Shown piece by piece: positions 8,870-16,885 of a stretch of 64,000 nt of DNA. The first letter of the stretch is position 1. Every line of letters begins with the position of its first letter. The translations under genes were made by a program, and so were the position numbers. This DNA comes from an uncultured Fibrobacter sp. (GTDB lineage Bacteria; Fibrobacterota; Fibrobacteria; Fibrobacterales; Fibrobacteraceae), in the NCBI RefSeq assembly GCF_947166265.1, contig NZ_CAMVDO010000012.1, positions 1 to 64,000 on the forward strand, written 5' to 3'. The notes under the pieces were generated by a model, which ran no database searches, was not told the DNA's origin, and saw nothing but the letters and a program-made list of their open reading frames with translations.

Positions 8870-9098
8870 AACCTACAAGATTGATAGGGAAAACAAAATG
8901 GTTTGTGAACCCTAAGCATTCGAAGGAGCGCCTATGATAAGTGACTGTCGAATGCCGAGAGGCATTCTGAAAACGAACTAGCCGAAAGTCTTACGTCCTT
9001 AAGGCTTTGCAGGTTAGAAAAACAAGCCGAAAAGGACACCCCAGAAAAAAAATTAGTGAGCAAGGGTCAGCGAAAAACCCGTTGCTTGCTGCAACCTA
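8870..9098 (+). promoter_or_regulatory. Structured 5' leader of metY, candidate riboswitch
   Basis: The predicted transcript starts just after 8867 and its first bases (8870-8879, AACCTACAAG) can pair with CTTTGCAGGTT at 9005-9015, closing a domain of about 145 nt. Inside, GCATTCGA (8916-8923) pairs perfectly with TCGAATGC (8948-8955), and AGGG pairs with CCCT around 8886-8913. Near the ribosome site two hairpins compete for the same bases: AGCAA-GGT/ACC-TTGCT (9059-9086) and GTTGC-TTGCT-GCAAC (9081-9095). That is the layout of an aptamer plus expression platform. It does not match the SAM-I consensus; class unknown. Confidence 0.45.
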
Positions 9099-9113
9099 AA
9101 AGGAATTTTAACC

Positions 9114-10397
9114 ATGACGACACAGAACAAGCTCCATTTTGAAACTCTTCAGGTTCACGTTGGCCAGGAACACGCAGACCCCACTAGCGACGCCCGCGCA
9201 GTACCTATTTACCAGACCACCTCTTACGTTTTCCACAACTCTCAGGACGCTGCAGATCGTTTTGCCCTGAAGGCCGGTGGTAACGTCTATGGCCGTATCA
9301 ACAACTCCACTCAGGGTGTTCTCGAAGAACGTATCGCAGCCCTCGAAGGTGGCGTTGCCGCTCTCGCTGTTGCTTCCGGTGCCGCTGCTATCACCTACGC
9401 TGTTACCGCTCTTGCTCGCAGCGGAGACCACGTGGTTGTTCAGCGCACTGTTTACGGCGGTACTTTCAACCTGTTGCAGCACACGCTCCGCGACTTCGGT
9501 ATCGAATCTACTTTCGTTGACACTCACGACCTCAAGAGCGTCGAAGCCGCTGTCAAGAGCAACACGAAGCTCATCTTTATCGAAACTCTCGGCAACCCGC
9601 ATTCCGACATTCCGGATATCGACGCCATCGCTGAAATTGCCCACAAGAACAAGATTCCTCTGGTGATCGACAACACCTTCGGTACTCCGTATCTGATTCG
9701 CCCGATTGAACACGGTGCCGATATCGTGGTGCATTCTGCCACCAAGTTCATCGGTGGTCACGGTACGACTCTCGGCGGCGTGATTGTGGATAGCGGCAAG
9801 TTCGACTGGACCAAGAGCGGCAAGTTCCCGCAGTTCACCGAAAAGAACCCGAGCTACGGATTCCCGTTTGTGGCCGCCGGCCCCGCAGCCTACGCTATTT
9901 ACGTGCGTACGATTTTGCTCCGCGACGAAGGTGCTGCAATTTCTCCGTTCAACGCATTCCTCCTGTTGCAGGGTGTCGAAACGCTTTCTCTCCGCCTGGA
10001 TCGCCATGTGGAAAACACCAAGAAGGTTATTGAGTTCCTCACCAAGCATCCGAAGGTTACCCGCGTGAGCCATCCGAGCCTCCCGAACCATCCGGACCAC
10101 GAACTTTACAAGAAGTACTTCCCGAACGGAGGCGGTTCCATTTTCACCTTCGACATCAAGGGCGGCCAGGAAGAAGCCTTCAAGTTTATCGACAGCCTGA
10201 AGATCTTTAGCCTGCTTGCAAACGTTGCCGACGTGAAGAGCCTCGTGATTCACCCGTACACCACCACGCACGCCGAACTTTCTCCGGAAGAATTGGCCGC
10301 CGCCGAAATTACCCCGGCAACGATCCGCGTGTCTATCGGTACGGAACATTACGAAGACATTATCGCTGACCTCGAAAACGGCTTCGCTGCAATCTAA
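9114..10397 (+). CDS. metY: O-acetylhomoserine sulfhydrylase (MetY)
   Basis: A 427-residue PLP enzyme of the Cys/Met metabolism family. It joins O-acetylhomoserine with sulfide, methanethiol or a protein thiocarboxylate to give homocysteine or methionine. The PLP lysine lies in VVHSATKFIGGHGT and the long-type MetY layout (AVPIYQTTSY at the start, insert GFPFVAAGP) is present. It starts after a strong AAAAGGA site and a 240-nt structured leader. It is one of four paralogues in the window and heads a transcript towards the alcohol dehydrogenase and sulfonate transporter genes. Cytoplasmic. Family certain; the preferred sulfur donor cannot be read from sequence. Confidence 0.93.
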   Translation: MTTQNKLHFETLQVHVGQEHADPTSDARAVPIYQTTSYVFHNSQDAADRFALKAGGNVYGRINNSTQGVLEERIAALEGGVAALAVASGAAAITYAVTALARSGDHVVVQRTVYGGTFNLLQHTLRDFGIESTFVDTHDLKSVEAAVKSNTKLIFIETLGNPHSDIPDIDAIAEIAHKNKIPLVIDNTFGTPYLIRPIEHGADIVVHSATKFIGGHGTTLGGVIVDSGKFDWTKSGKFPQFTEKNPSYGFPFVAAGPAAYAIYVRTILLRDEGAAISPFNAFLLLQGVETLSLRLDRHVENTKKVIEFLTKHPKVTRVSHPSLPNHPDHELYKKYFPNGGGSIFTFDIKGGQEEAFKFIDSLKIFSLLANVADVKSLVIHPYTTTHAELSPEELAAAEITPATIRVSIGTEHYEDIIADLENGFAAI

Positions 10398-10504
10398 TTG
10401 TTTGCATTGAGTTTCCAGTTCCGACGGCGTTTTCACCATTAGGAAACGTTAGTTGGGCTGGATTCTTTTTTGAACGCCGTATTGGCGAAAACGGAGAGTA
10501 TTAA

Positions 10505-11665
10505 ATGATTGACTTCGAATATTATAATCCCGCAAAGATTGTTTTTGGCGAACACAGCGAACAGAAACTTCGCGAACTCTTGGCTGCATACGGCGTGAAG
10601 TCGCTCCAGCTTGTTTACAGCGGAGACTTTATCAAGACGCTCGGCATTTATGACGTGATCAAGGATGCCGTTAAGGAACTCGGGATTCGTTTTTCCGAAA
10701 ATGGGAATGTGGTACCGAACCCTTCGATTGATCTGGTGCGCGAACTCGTGAAACAGGGCAAGGAAAACCAGGTGGACTTTGTGCTCGCGGTCGGTGGCGG
10801 AAGCTCCATTGATACGGCAAAAGCGGTGGCGCTTGGCATTCCCTATGACGGCGATGTGTGGGACTTCTTTGAAAAAGGCATCTCGCCCAAGCAGGTTTTA
10901 CCTATTGGCGTGATCGCAACGACGGCTTCGAGCGGTTCCGAGACTTCGAACGCAGCGATTCTTTCGAGCGGTGAATGGAAACTCGGCTTTGAAGATGACC
11001 GGATTATTCCGAAATTCGCCATCATGAACCCGAAATACACGGTGGGCTTGCCGGCATACCAGACTTTCGTAGGAATCGCGGACGTACTTTCGCACTTGCT
11101 GGAACGCTATTTCTCTGACGAGAAAAATTCCGACACGACGGATTACCTGATTGAAGGCGCTATTCGTGCGTTACTCGTGAATGCGGACAAACTCTTGAAA
11201 AATCAGAAGGACGTCAATGCCCGTGGCGAAATCCAGTGGCTCGCGAGCGTTGCCCACGGCGGATTCCTGGATGCAGGGCGTCGCGCGGACTGGGGCTCTC
11301 ACCGAATTGAGCATGAACTTTCGGCGCAGTACAACATCACTCACGGCGAAGGCATGGCCGTTGTCACCGTCGCTTGGACCAAGTACATGGCCGAGAAAAA
11401 GCCCTGGAGGCTTGCGCTTTTGGCAAGCAGGGTTTTCGGAGTAGATTCGTTCAACTACAGCGAAACGGAACGCGCTTATATTTTGTCAGAAAAACTGGCA
11501 GCATTCTTCAAGAAACTGCACCTCGCAACGAGCCTGGCAGAACTCAAGATTGACAACAAGGACTTTGACGCGATGGCTGCACGCGCAACGCGTAACGGCA
11601 AGGTCGGACACTACGTGCCGCTGGATGCCGCAGCAATCAAGGATATCTTGAAAATCGCGTTATAA
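10505..11665 (+). CDS. Iron-containing alcohol dehydrogenase
   Basis: A 386-residue group III (Fe-dependent) alcohol dehydrogenase. The NAD(P) motif GGGSSIDTAK is near residue 98, and the metal ligands are seen as Asp/His in ADVLSHLLE, then His in HRIEHEL and THGEGM. The butanol-dehydrogenase type interconverts aldehydes and alcohols. It lies between metY and an AhpD-like gene, then a sulfonate/taurine-type transporter and a taurine-type aminotransferase. By context it could reduce sulfoacetaldehyde to isethionate, as the Fe-ADH SarD does in Bilophila, or handle a methylthio-aldehyde. The family is sure, the substrate is inference. Confidence 0.85.
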   Translation: MIDFEYYNPAKIVFGEHSEQKLRELLAAYGVKSLQLVYSGDFIKTLGIYDVIKDAVKELGIRFSENGNVVPNPSIDLVRELVKQGKENQVDFVLAVGGGSSIDTAKAVALGIPYDGDVWDFFEKGISPKQVLPIGVIATTASSGSETSNAAILSSGEWKLGFEDDRIIPKFAIMNPKYTVGLPAYQTFVGIADVLSHLLERYFSDEKNSDTTDYLIEGAIRALLVNADKLLKNQKDVNARGEIQWLASVAHGGFLDAGRRADWGSHRIEHELSAQYNITHGEGMAVVTVAWTKYMAEKKPWRLALLASRVFGVDSFNYSETERAYILSEKLAAFFKKLHLATSLAELKIDNKDFDAMAARATRNGKVGHYVPLDAAAIKDILKIAL

Positions 11666-11730
11666 CAGAAATCTTCAACAAAAATCAAAAACAAAAACGG
11701 TGCTTACGCACCACAAGGAGAGTATAAACA

Positions 11731-12285
11731 ATGGCAAGAGTACATTTAAAGCAACCGAATGAATTGACTGGCGAAGCAAAGGCCGCTTACGAAAAGTTGG
11801 AAGCTGCCGGTAAGGTGACCAACATGAAGCTGGTGATGCTCCAGGACTACGGTATCTACAAGGCATTCATGGGCTGGTACGACGCTTGGGAAAGCCTCGA
11901 AAAGACGGTGGGTCTGCGTGCGGCAACGATTTTTGCACACTCGGTTTCTACGACTAACGGCTGCCTTCTCTGCTCGCTGTTCTTCATTAGCGACCTGAAG
12001 GCTCTGGGTCTCGATCCGAACAACTTCGAAACTTCGGAAAACGAAAAACTTTTGCAGCAGCTCGGCCAGCAGATCGTTAAGGATCCGACAAAGGTTCCCG
12101 ACGAACTTTTCGAAGGTCTTCGCAAGTTCTATACCGACGAACAGATTATCATTATCGTTGGTTTCGGCGCTCAGATGCAGGCGACGAACAACTTCAATTC
12201 TGTCTTGGGTGTCGACGTCGACAAGCGTCTGTTGCCTTTGAAGGAATTGTTCAAGCCGGCAACTTGGAGAGAAAATATCAAGTAA
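11731..12285 (+). CDS. AhpD-like / carboxymuconolactone decarboxylase-family protein
   Basis: A 184-residue helical protein of the CMD/AhpD superfamily. The diagnostic CxxC is CLLC at about residues 78-81 in STTNGCLLCSLF, the redox pair used by AhpD-type peroxidase reductases. Members act as peroxidatic/disulfide redox proteins or small decarboxylases. It has a strong AAGGAGAG site and sits between the alcohol dehydrogenase and the transporter, so it likely protects or processes a reactive sulfur or aldehyde intermediate of that pathway. The precise reaction is unknown. Confidence 0.75.
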   Translation: MARVHLKQPNELTGEAKAAYEKLEAAGKVTNMKLVMLQDYGIYKAFMGWYDAWESLEKTVGLRAATIFAHSVSTTNGCLLCSLFFISDLKALGLDPNNFETSENEKLLQQLGQQIVKDPTKVPDELFEGLRKFYTDEQIIIIVGFGAQMQATNNFNSVLGVDVDKRLLPLKELFKPATWRENIK

Positions 12286-12306
12286 TTTGTACTCTCCGTA
12301 CAACCC

Positions 12307-12354
12307 GGCGCTCCTGGAAATACTCGAAGTCCATTTTCAGGGGCGCCTTTTTTT
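12307..12354 (+). terminator. Intra-operon terminator before binding-protein gene
   Basis: Stem GGCGC-CCTG pairs with CAGG-GCGCC, followed by seven T. It lies between the AhpD-like gene and the lipoprotein gene, so it may let only part of transcription through. Confidence 0.6.
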
Positions 12355-12370
12355 GAAAGAGGTATTTGCG

Positions 12371-13417
12371 ATGAAGAACAACTACAAAGTTTATTTGACC
12401 GCCCTGCTCGCTTTTGGCTTTGCCCTGTTGGCCGGAGCATGCGGTAACGAAAAAGCGGAAAAACAGGAAGCCCCGCAGGCAGAAAAATCCCAGTTCAAGT
12501 TCGGTACTTTGGAACTCCCGATTTTGGACGGTTCCTTGTGCGGTGCGCCTTTCTACGTGGCTAAGGAAAAGGGATTCTTTGCCGAAGAAGGAATTGATGC
12601 CAAGTTGATCGCTGCCGATGGCGAAACGCGTAAGCTGGGCCTTAGCAAGGGCACTTATGCGCTCACGAATTCTGATTTCCAGTTTTTCCAGGCGATTGAA
12701 AACGGCGTCGATATCAAGATTGTCGATGGTATTCACATCGGTTGCATCAAGGTGCTTGTAAAGAAGGGTTCGCCCTACAAGACTGCTGCTGATTTGAAGG
12801 GCAAGAAGATTGCTGTCGATGAAATCGGTGGCACGCCGCATCAGGCTGCAAGCCTTTGGCTCTCGCTGGGTGGCGTTTCGACGAAGCCCGAAGATAATCA
12901 GGTGCAGTTCTTGCCTTATGCCGACGGTAACCTTGCGCTTGAAGCTTTGGAACAGGGCCAGATTGATGCCGCTGCCATTTGGGATCCGCTCGCTTCTGCT
13001 TACGAAAAGTCGGGCAAGGCCGACGTGATTATGGATGTGGCGAAGGACCCGGTGTTTGACGGTCGCTACTGCTGCTTCATTTATGTGTCAGCCAAGATTC
13101 TGAAGGAAGAACCGGCAAAGATTGCAGCACTCCTGCGTGCGATTCACAAGGCGGAAGCTTGGATTGCCGAACACCCCGAAGAAACGGTTGACATTATTGC
13201 CGAAGGCAAGTATTCCGAAATCGAAGACAAGCCGCTGGCTGTTGAACTGATTAAGAGTTACGTGTACACTTCGCTGGAACAGCGCAAGACTCTTGGCCGC
13301 GACGTGAAGGGCGACTTGCGTTACTTTAGCGAACAGCTCAAGAAGATTGGCTACCTCACGCAGGATCCCGACCAGTTTGTCGCGAACCTGTACGAAGAAG
13401 TCGATTTGAACAAGTAA
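12371..13417 (+). CDS. Sulfonate/taurine-type ABC transporter binding lipoprotein
   Basis: A 348-residue extracytoplasmic solute-binding protein of the SsuA/TauA/NrtA class. It starts at 12371 (AGAGG 9 nt upstream) with a lipoprotein signal peptide ending LLAGAC. The body shows the class pattern FYVAKEKGFFAEEGID and DLKGKKIAVDEIGGTPHQAA. It delivers a small anionic sulfur compound (taurine, another sulfonate or similar) to the permease and ATPase encoded next. A close paralogue is at 42191. The ligand is not readable from sequence; a role in sulfur supply is inferred from the surrounding genes. Confidence 0.85.
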   Translation: MKNNYKVYLTALLAFGFALLAGACGNEKAEKQEAPQAEKSQFKFGTLELPILDGSLCGAPFYVAKEKGFFAEEGIDAKLIAADGETRKLGLSKGTYALTNSDFQFFQAIENGVDIKIVDGIHIGCIKVLVKKGSPYKTAADLKGKKIAVDEIGGTPHQAASLWLSLGGVSTKPEDNQVQFLPYADGNLALEALEQGQIDAAAIWDPLASAYEKSGKADVIMDVAKDPVFDGRYCCFIYVSAKILKEEPAKIAALLRAIHKAEAWIAEHPEETVDIIAEGKYSEIEDKPLAVELIKSYVYTSLEQRKTLGRDVKGDLRYFSEQLKKIGYLTQDPDQFVANLYEEVDLNK

Positions 13418-13437
13418 TCGAAATTCCTTGTTGCTTA

Positions 13438-13459
13438 GCGCCCGCAAGGGCGCATTTTT
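13438..13459 (+). terminator. Intra-operon terminator-like hairpin after binding-protein gene
   Basis: GCGCCCgcaaGGGCGC followed by ATTTTT lies between the binding-protein and permease genes, consistent with 3' stabilisation of the abundant binding-protein message. Confidence 0.6.
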
Positions 13460-13480
13460 AAAAAATTTACGGAGAGTTGA

Positions 13481-14458
13481 ATGAACATTGTTTTGACGAT
13501 TTCAGGTTTCCTGATTGCCTTCTTGGTAAACTTGCTTTTTCCGCAGGTGGCCGAAAATGTGCGAATCAAGGAATATGTTTTTGGCGGGTTTAGAGTTGAC
13601 GACAATTTGGCATACCGCTTAGTTTTGCTTGCCATTATTGCCTATTACGCGGTCTATACGGTGGTGCTGTTTGTCCGCAAGGCGAGTGCAGATAAGGTGG
13701 CAAAATTTTTCGCGGGCGCGAAGTTCCGTTTCGCGGTTGGCTTGGCTCTTGCGGCATGGGATATTCTCGGAACCAAGTTGCTGTTTTTGCCGCAGCCGTT
13801 CTTTCCGGGGCCTGCGATTATTATGGACGCCTTTATTGGCGATACCAAATTCATTTGGCAGAATACGCTTTACTCGTTGCGTCTTTTTGTAGCCGGATTT
13901 TCGGTGGGCGTGGTGACGGGTGTGTTGACGGGTGTGCTGATTGGTTGGTATCCGAAGGCTCGTTACTGGATTTTGCCGGTGCTCAACATTTGCGGCGTGA
14001 TTCCGGCGGTGGCATGGATGCCTTTTGCCTTGACGCTTTTCCCGACTTCGTTTGCGGCGGCGACTTTCTTGATTGCGATTTGCTCCTGGTTCCCGGTGGC
14101 GACCATGACGGCCGACGGGGTGCAGGGTACGCCGAAGTCGTTGTTTGAACTTTCGCGCACTTTTGGCGCGGGGCAGCTGTACCAGATTTTCCATATTGCG
14201 ATTCCCCATGCAATGCCGCAGATTTTTACGGGCATTATGACGGCGGCTGCGTTTGGCTTTACTACGCTCGTGATGGCCGAAATGATGGGGCAGCCGGGCG
14301 GTCTTGGCTACTACATTAACACTTCAAAAGTCTGGAGCGCTTATTACAAGGTGTTTGCGGCGATTGTCGTGATGGCTGTGCTGTTCTCGGCGATTTTGAA
14401 GGTGGTTGGCGTGGTGCAGCGTTATGTGCTTCGCTGGCAGAAAGGCGTTGTGCGATAG
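13481..14458 (+). CDS. Sulfonate/taurine-type ABC transporter permease
   Basis: A 325-residue inner-membrane permease of the SsuC/TauC/NrtB (BPD_transp_1) family. It is longer than the usual 250-270 because of two extra N-terminal transmembrane segments (residues about 1-25 and 45-70) and a basic loop. The core has the transporter box around LSRTFGAGQLYQIFHIAIP (the EAA-type loop that contacts the ATPase). It follows the binding protein and is followed after 9 nt by the ATPase gene, completing a TauABC/SsuABC-type importer. ATG at 13481 has GGAGAG 7 nt upstream. Confidence 0.85.
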   Translation: MNIVLTISGFLIAFLVNLLFPQVAENVRIKEYVFGGFRVDDNLAYRLVLLAIIAYYAVYTVVLFVRKASADKVAKFFAGAKFRFAVGLALAAWDILGTKLLFLPQPFFPGPAIIMDAFIGDTKFIWQNTLYSLRLFVAGFSVGVVTGVLTGVLIGWYPKARYWILPVLNICGVIPAVAWMPFALTLFPTSFAAATFLIAICSWFPVATMTADGVQGTPKSLFELSRTFGAGQLYQIFHIAIPHAMPQIFTGIMTAAAFGFTTLVMAEMMGQPGGLGYYINTSKVWSAYYKVFAAIVVMAVLFSAILKVVGVVQRYVLRWQKGVVR

Positions 14459-14467
14459 GAGGCTTTG

Positions 14468-15268
14468 ATGACGGATATTTTAGATAAAGAAAAAATCTTG
14501 AAGATTCGCGATGTAAACCGCTCCTTTATCGATGAACGCACGGGCGAACCGCGACAGATTTTGAAAGATATCAATCTTTCTGTTTTTGAGGGCGAATTTA
14601 TTTCGATTCTGGGTGCATCGGGTTGCGGTAAGACGACGCTTTTGCGCTTGATTGCGGGGCTCGATCCTGTTCAAGAAGGCAAGATTATTCTTGATGGCGA
14701 ACCGGTGCATGGGCCAGATTCCAAGCGCGGTTATGTGTTCCAGCAGGGTTGCCTTTTCCCGTGGCTCACGGTAGAAGACAACATCGCGATGGGCCTTAAG
14801 ATTCGCGGAGTCTACAAGCAGAATAAAGGCAAGGTTCACGAATTTATAGAAAAAATCGGTCTCGGCGGATTCGAGAAGAATTTTCCGCACCAGATTAGTG
14901 GCGGTATGGCGCAGCGCGTGGCGATTGCGCGTGCGTTGATTAACGACCCGGAAATCTTGTTGCTCGATGAACCCATGGGGGCGCTGGATTCGTTTACCCG
15001 TGCAGACATCCAGAACTTGCTTTTGGAACTTCGCAAGGAACGCAATACCACCATGATTTTGGTGACCCACGATATTGACGAAGCACTTTATTTGTCTGAT
15101 CGTATCGTGATTATGACGCCGCGTCCGGGGCGCATTAGCGAGGTGCTTGAAATTCGCGACAGCTTCCCGCGTGAAAGAGGCTCGGCGCAGTTCCTGGAAA
15201 AACGCCGCAATATTTTGGAACGCTTTAATCTTGCACGTTCCAATACGGCGCCGGAATACGTCATTTAA
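14468..15268 (+). CDS. Sulfonate/taurine-type ABC transporter ATPase
   Basis: A 266-residue ABC ATPase of the SsuB/TauB family that powers the adjacent importer. Walker A GASGCGKTT is at 49-57, the signature ISGGMAQR near 143 and Walker B EILLLDEP just after, with the D-loop and H-loop THDIDEALY present. ATG at 14468 is preferred because AGGAGG precedes it by 5 nt; a TTG one codon earlier is less likely. It is the last gene before a separate sulfur-regulon promoter. The C-terminus is extended by about 20 residues rich in Arg and Glu. Confidence 0.9.
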   Translation: MTDILDKEKILKIRDVNRSFIDERTGEPRQILKDINLSVFEGEFISILGASGCGKTTLLRLIAGLDPVQEGKIILDGEPVHGPDSKRGYVFQQGCLFPWLTVEDNIAMGLKIRGVYKQNKGKVHEFIEKIGLGGFEKNFPHQISGGMAQRVAIARALINDPEILLLDEPMGALDSFTRADIQNLLLELRKERNTTMILVTHDIDEALYLSDRIVIMTPRPGRISEVLEIRDSFPRERGSAQFLEKRRNILERFNLARSNTAPEYVI

Positions 15269-15281
15269 TCCAGATGGATTT

Positions 15282-15351
15282 GTTATCGGAAAAATTGATA
15301 ACGAGCGCTAAAAACAATGTATTGGACAGCGACTAAAATCGCACCTATATT
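15282..15351 (+). promoter_or_regulatory. Sulfur-regulon promoter (standard 70-bp layout)
   Basis: Dyad GTTAT (15282-15286)-N11-ATAAC (15298-15302), then TTGGAC (15322-15327), an 18-bp spacer and TATATT (15346-15351). It drives the class III aminotransferase. Confidence 0.8.
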
Positions 15352-15376
15352 TGTTCACAAAATTAAGGAGAGTACT

Positions 15377-16741
15377 ATGTCAAATAACGTTAGTTATGTG
15401 GCGGGAGAAAATGCCGCCTCATATGAAAAGGCACGAAAGTATAACCTGTTTTCTTTCGCGAATGCCCCCCATAAAGATTACAAGCCGTTCTTTGTAGACC
15501 ATGCCGACGGTATCTACGTTTACGATGGTGCAGGCAAGGAATACATCGATATCGCTTCGGAACTGGTGAACGTGAATATCGGCTTTAATAACCGCCACAT
15601 TATTGAAGCGGTGCAAAAGCAGGTGGAACGTTTGGCTTACATCGCTCCGCGTCATGCCTTTGCCGAAGCGGGCGAACTCAGCGAACTCTTGATCGAAAAG
15701 ATTGCCCCGAAGAATTTCAAGAAGGTGCTGTTTACGCTGGGTGGCTCCGAAGCGAATGAATTTGCCATCCGTTTTGTGAAGGCGTTTACGGGCCGCGACA
15801 AGATTTTCTCGAAGTATGAATCTTATCACGGAAGCACTTACGGTGCGTCGAGCTTGACGGGCGAAAGCGAACGCGCTTCGCTGTTCCCGACGATTCCAGG
15901 ATTCATCAAGTATCCGGCTCCGCATCTGTACGGCTACGACATTAAATTTGCGAGCGAAGAAGAAGCGACCAAGCATTTCCTTTCTCGCCTGGAATATCAG
16001 ATTCAGCAGGAATGCCCGGAATCGGTGGCGGCCGTGTTCATTGAATCGGTCACCGGTTCTAATGGCGTTTATCTTTACCCCAAGGGATACCTGAAGGGTG
16101 TCCGCGAAATCTGCGACAAGTACGGAATTTTGATGGTGTGCGACGAAGTCATGAGTGGCTTCTTGCGCACGGGTGAATGGTTCGCCTGCCAGGCCGATGG
16201 CGTGGAACCGGACTTGATTACTTTTGCCAAGGGTGTGAACAGCGCATACGCTCCGCTCGGCGGCGTGCTCATTAGCGAAAAGATTGCGAATTATTATGAG
16301 GAAAACGCCTTTACCGCAGGGCTTACCTATAATGCGCATCCGCTGGGCGTTGCGGCAGCAATTGCCTGTATCGAAGAATATTTTCGCCTGGATGTCAAGG
16401 GCAATGTGAAAAAACAGGAACCCATTTTGAAGAAAAAACTTGCGGAACTCAAGGCGAAGCACCCCTCTGTGGGTGATGTCCGTTCTGTGGGCCTTTTCGG
16501 AGCCATCGAATTCAGCTACAGCAAAGATCATAAGGACGTGATTCGCAAGAATGCAGCGGGTGAACCTTTCCTTGGAAACTTTATCACGAAACTCCGCAAC
16601 GATTACGGCATTCTCACGATGGGCGGCGGCTCCACGATTATTGTGGCTCCTCCGCTGATTATCAACGAGGCTCAGCTGGATGAAATCTTTGATCGTCTGG
16701 ACAAAGCGATTAGCGAATACGCCGACGGTTTAATAAAATAA
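15377..16741 (+). CDS. Class III aminotransferase, taurine-type candidate
   Basis: A 454-residue PLP-dependent omega-aminotransferase. LGGSEANE near 120 and the domain around CDEVMSGFLRTGEWF with the PLP lysine in TFAKGVNSAYAPLGG identify the class. The length and style match taurine:pyruvate and taurine:2-oxoglutarate aminotransferases, which turn taurine into sulfoacetaldehyde. The preceding TauABC-like importer and an Fe-alcohol dehydrogenase in the same cluster support this. It has its own standard sulfur-regulon promoter and a strong AAGGAGAG site before ATG 15377. No Xsc or isethionate lyase is in the window, so how the C-S bond would be cut is open. Confidence 0.8.
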   Translation: MSNNVSYVAGENAASYEKARKYNLFSFANAPHKDYKPFFVDHADGIYVYDGAGKEYIDIASELVNVNIGFNNRHIIEAVQKQVERLAYIAPRHAFAEAGELSELLIEKIAPKNFKKVLFTLGGSEANEFAIRFVKAFTGRDKIFSKYESYHGSTYGASSLTGESERASLFPTIPGFIKYPAPHLYGYDIKFASEEEATKHFLSRLEYQIQQECPESVAAVFIESVTGSNGVYLYPKGYLKGVREICDKYGILMVCDEVMSGFLRTGEWFACQADGVEPDLITFAKGVNSAYAPLGGVLISEKIANYYEENAFTAGLTYNAHPLGVAAAIACIEEYFRLDVKGNVKKQEPILKKKLAELKAKHPSVGDVRSVGLFGAIEFSYSKDHKDVIRKNAAGEPFLGNFITKLRNDYGILTMGGGSTIIVAPPLIINEAQLDEIFDRLDKAISEYADGLIK

Positions 16742-16761
16742 TCATCTCCAATTCTATCATG

Positions 16762-16787
16762 GCGGACTCAATTGAGTCCGCTTTTTT
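16762..16787 (+). terminator. Terminator of aminotransferase gene
   Basis: GCGGACTCAA/TTGAGTCCGC perfect stem followed by six T. Confidence 0.85.
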
Positions 16788-16813
16788 GCATTAAACTGAA
16801 AACTAGAAGGAAA

Positions 16814-16850
16814 AACGCCCTCGATGTTTGGTAATTACATCGAGGGCGTT
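16814..16850 (-). terminator. Terminator of porin gene
   Basis: A 14-bp stem AACGCCCTCGATGT/ACATCGAGGGCGTT with a T-run on the minus strand just after the porin stop. Confidence 0.85.
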
Positions 16851-16885
16851 GGAGTGTGTAACAAAAGGAAACTAACTGTAGAATC

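Noticed and set aside
8870-9113. SAM-I or cobalamin riboswitch
   Set aside because: AGGGAA and GTGAACC pieces recall a cobalamin box, but the conserved core and order are not present; SAM-I core is absent.
9108-10439. Long antisense reading frames such as the 443-codon frame opposite metY
   Set aside because: They mirror the codon bias of the real genes, lack ribosome sites and show no domain features.
12371-15268. Nitrate transporter (NrtABC)
   Set aside because: The family is shared with nitrate transporters, but no nitrate reductase is near and all neighbours are sulfur genes.
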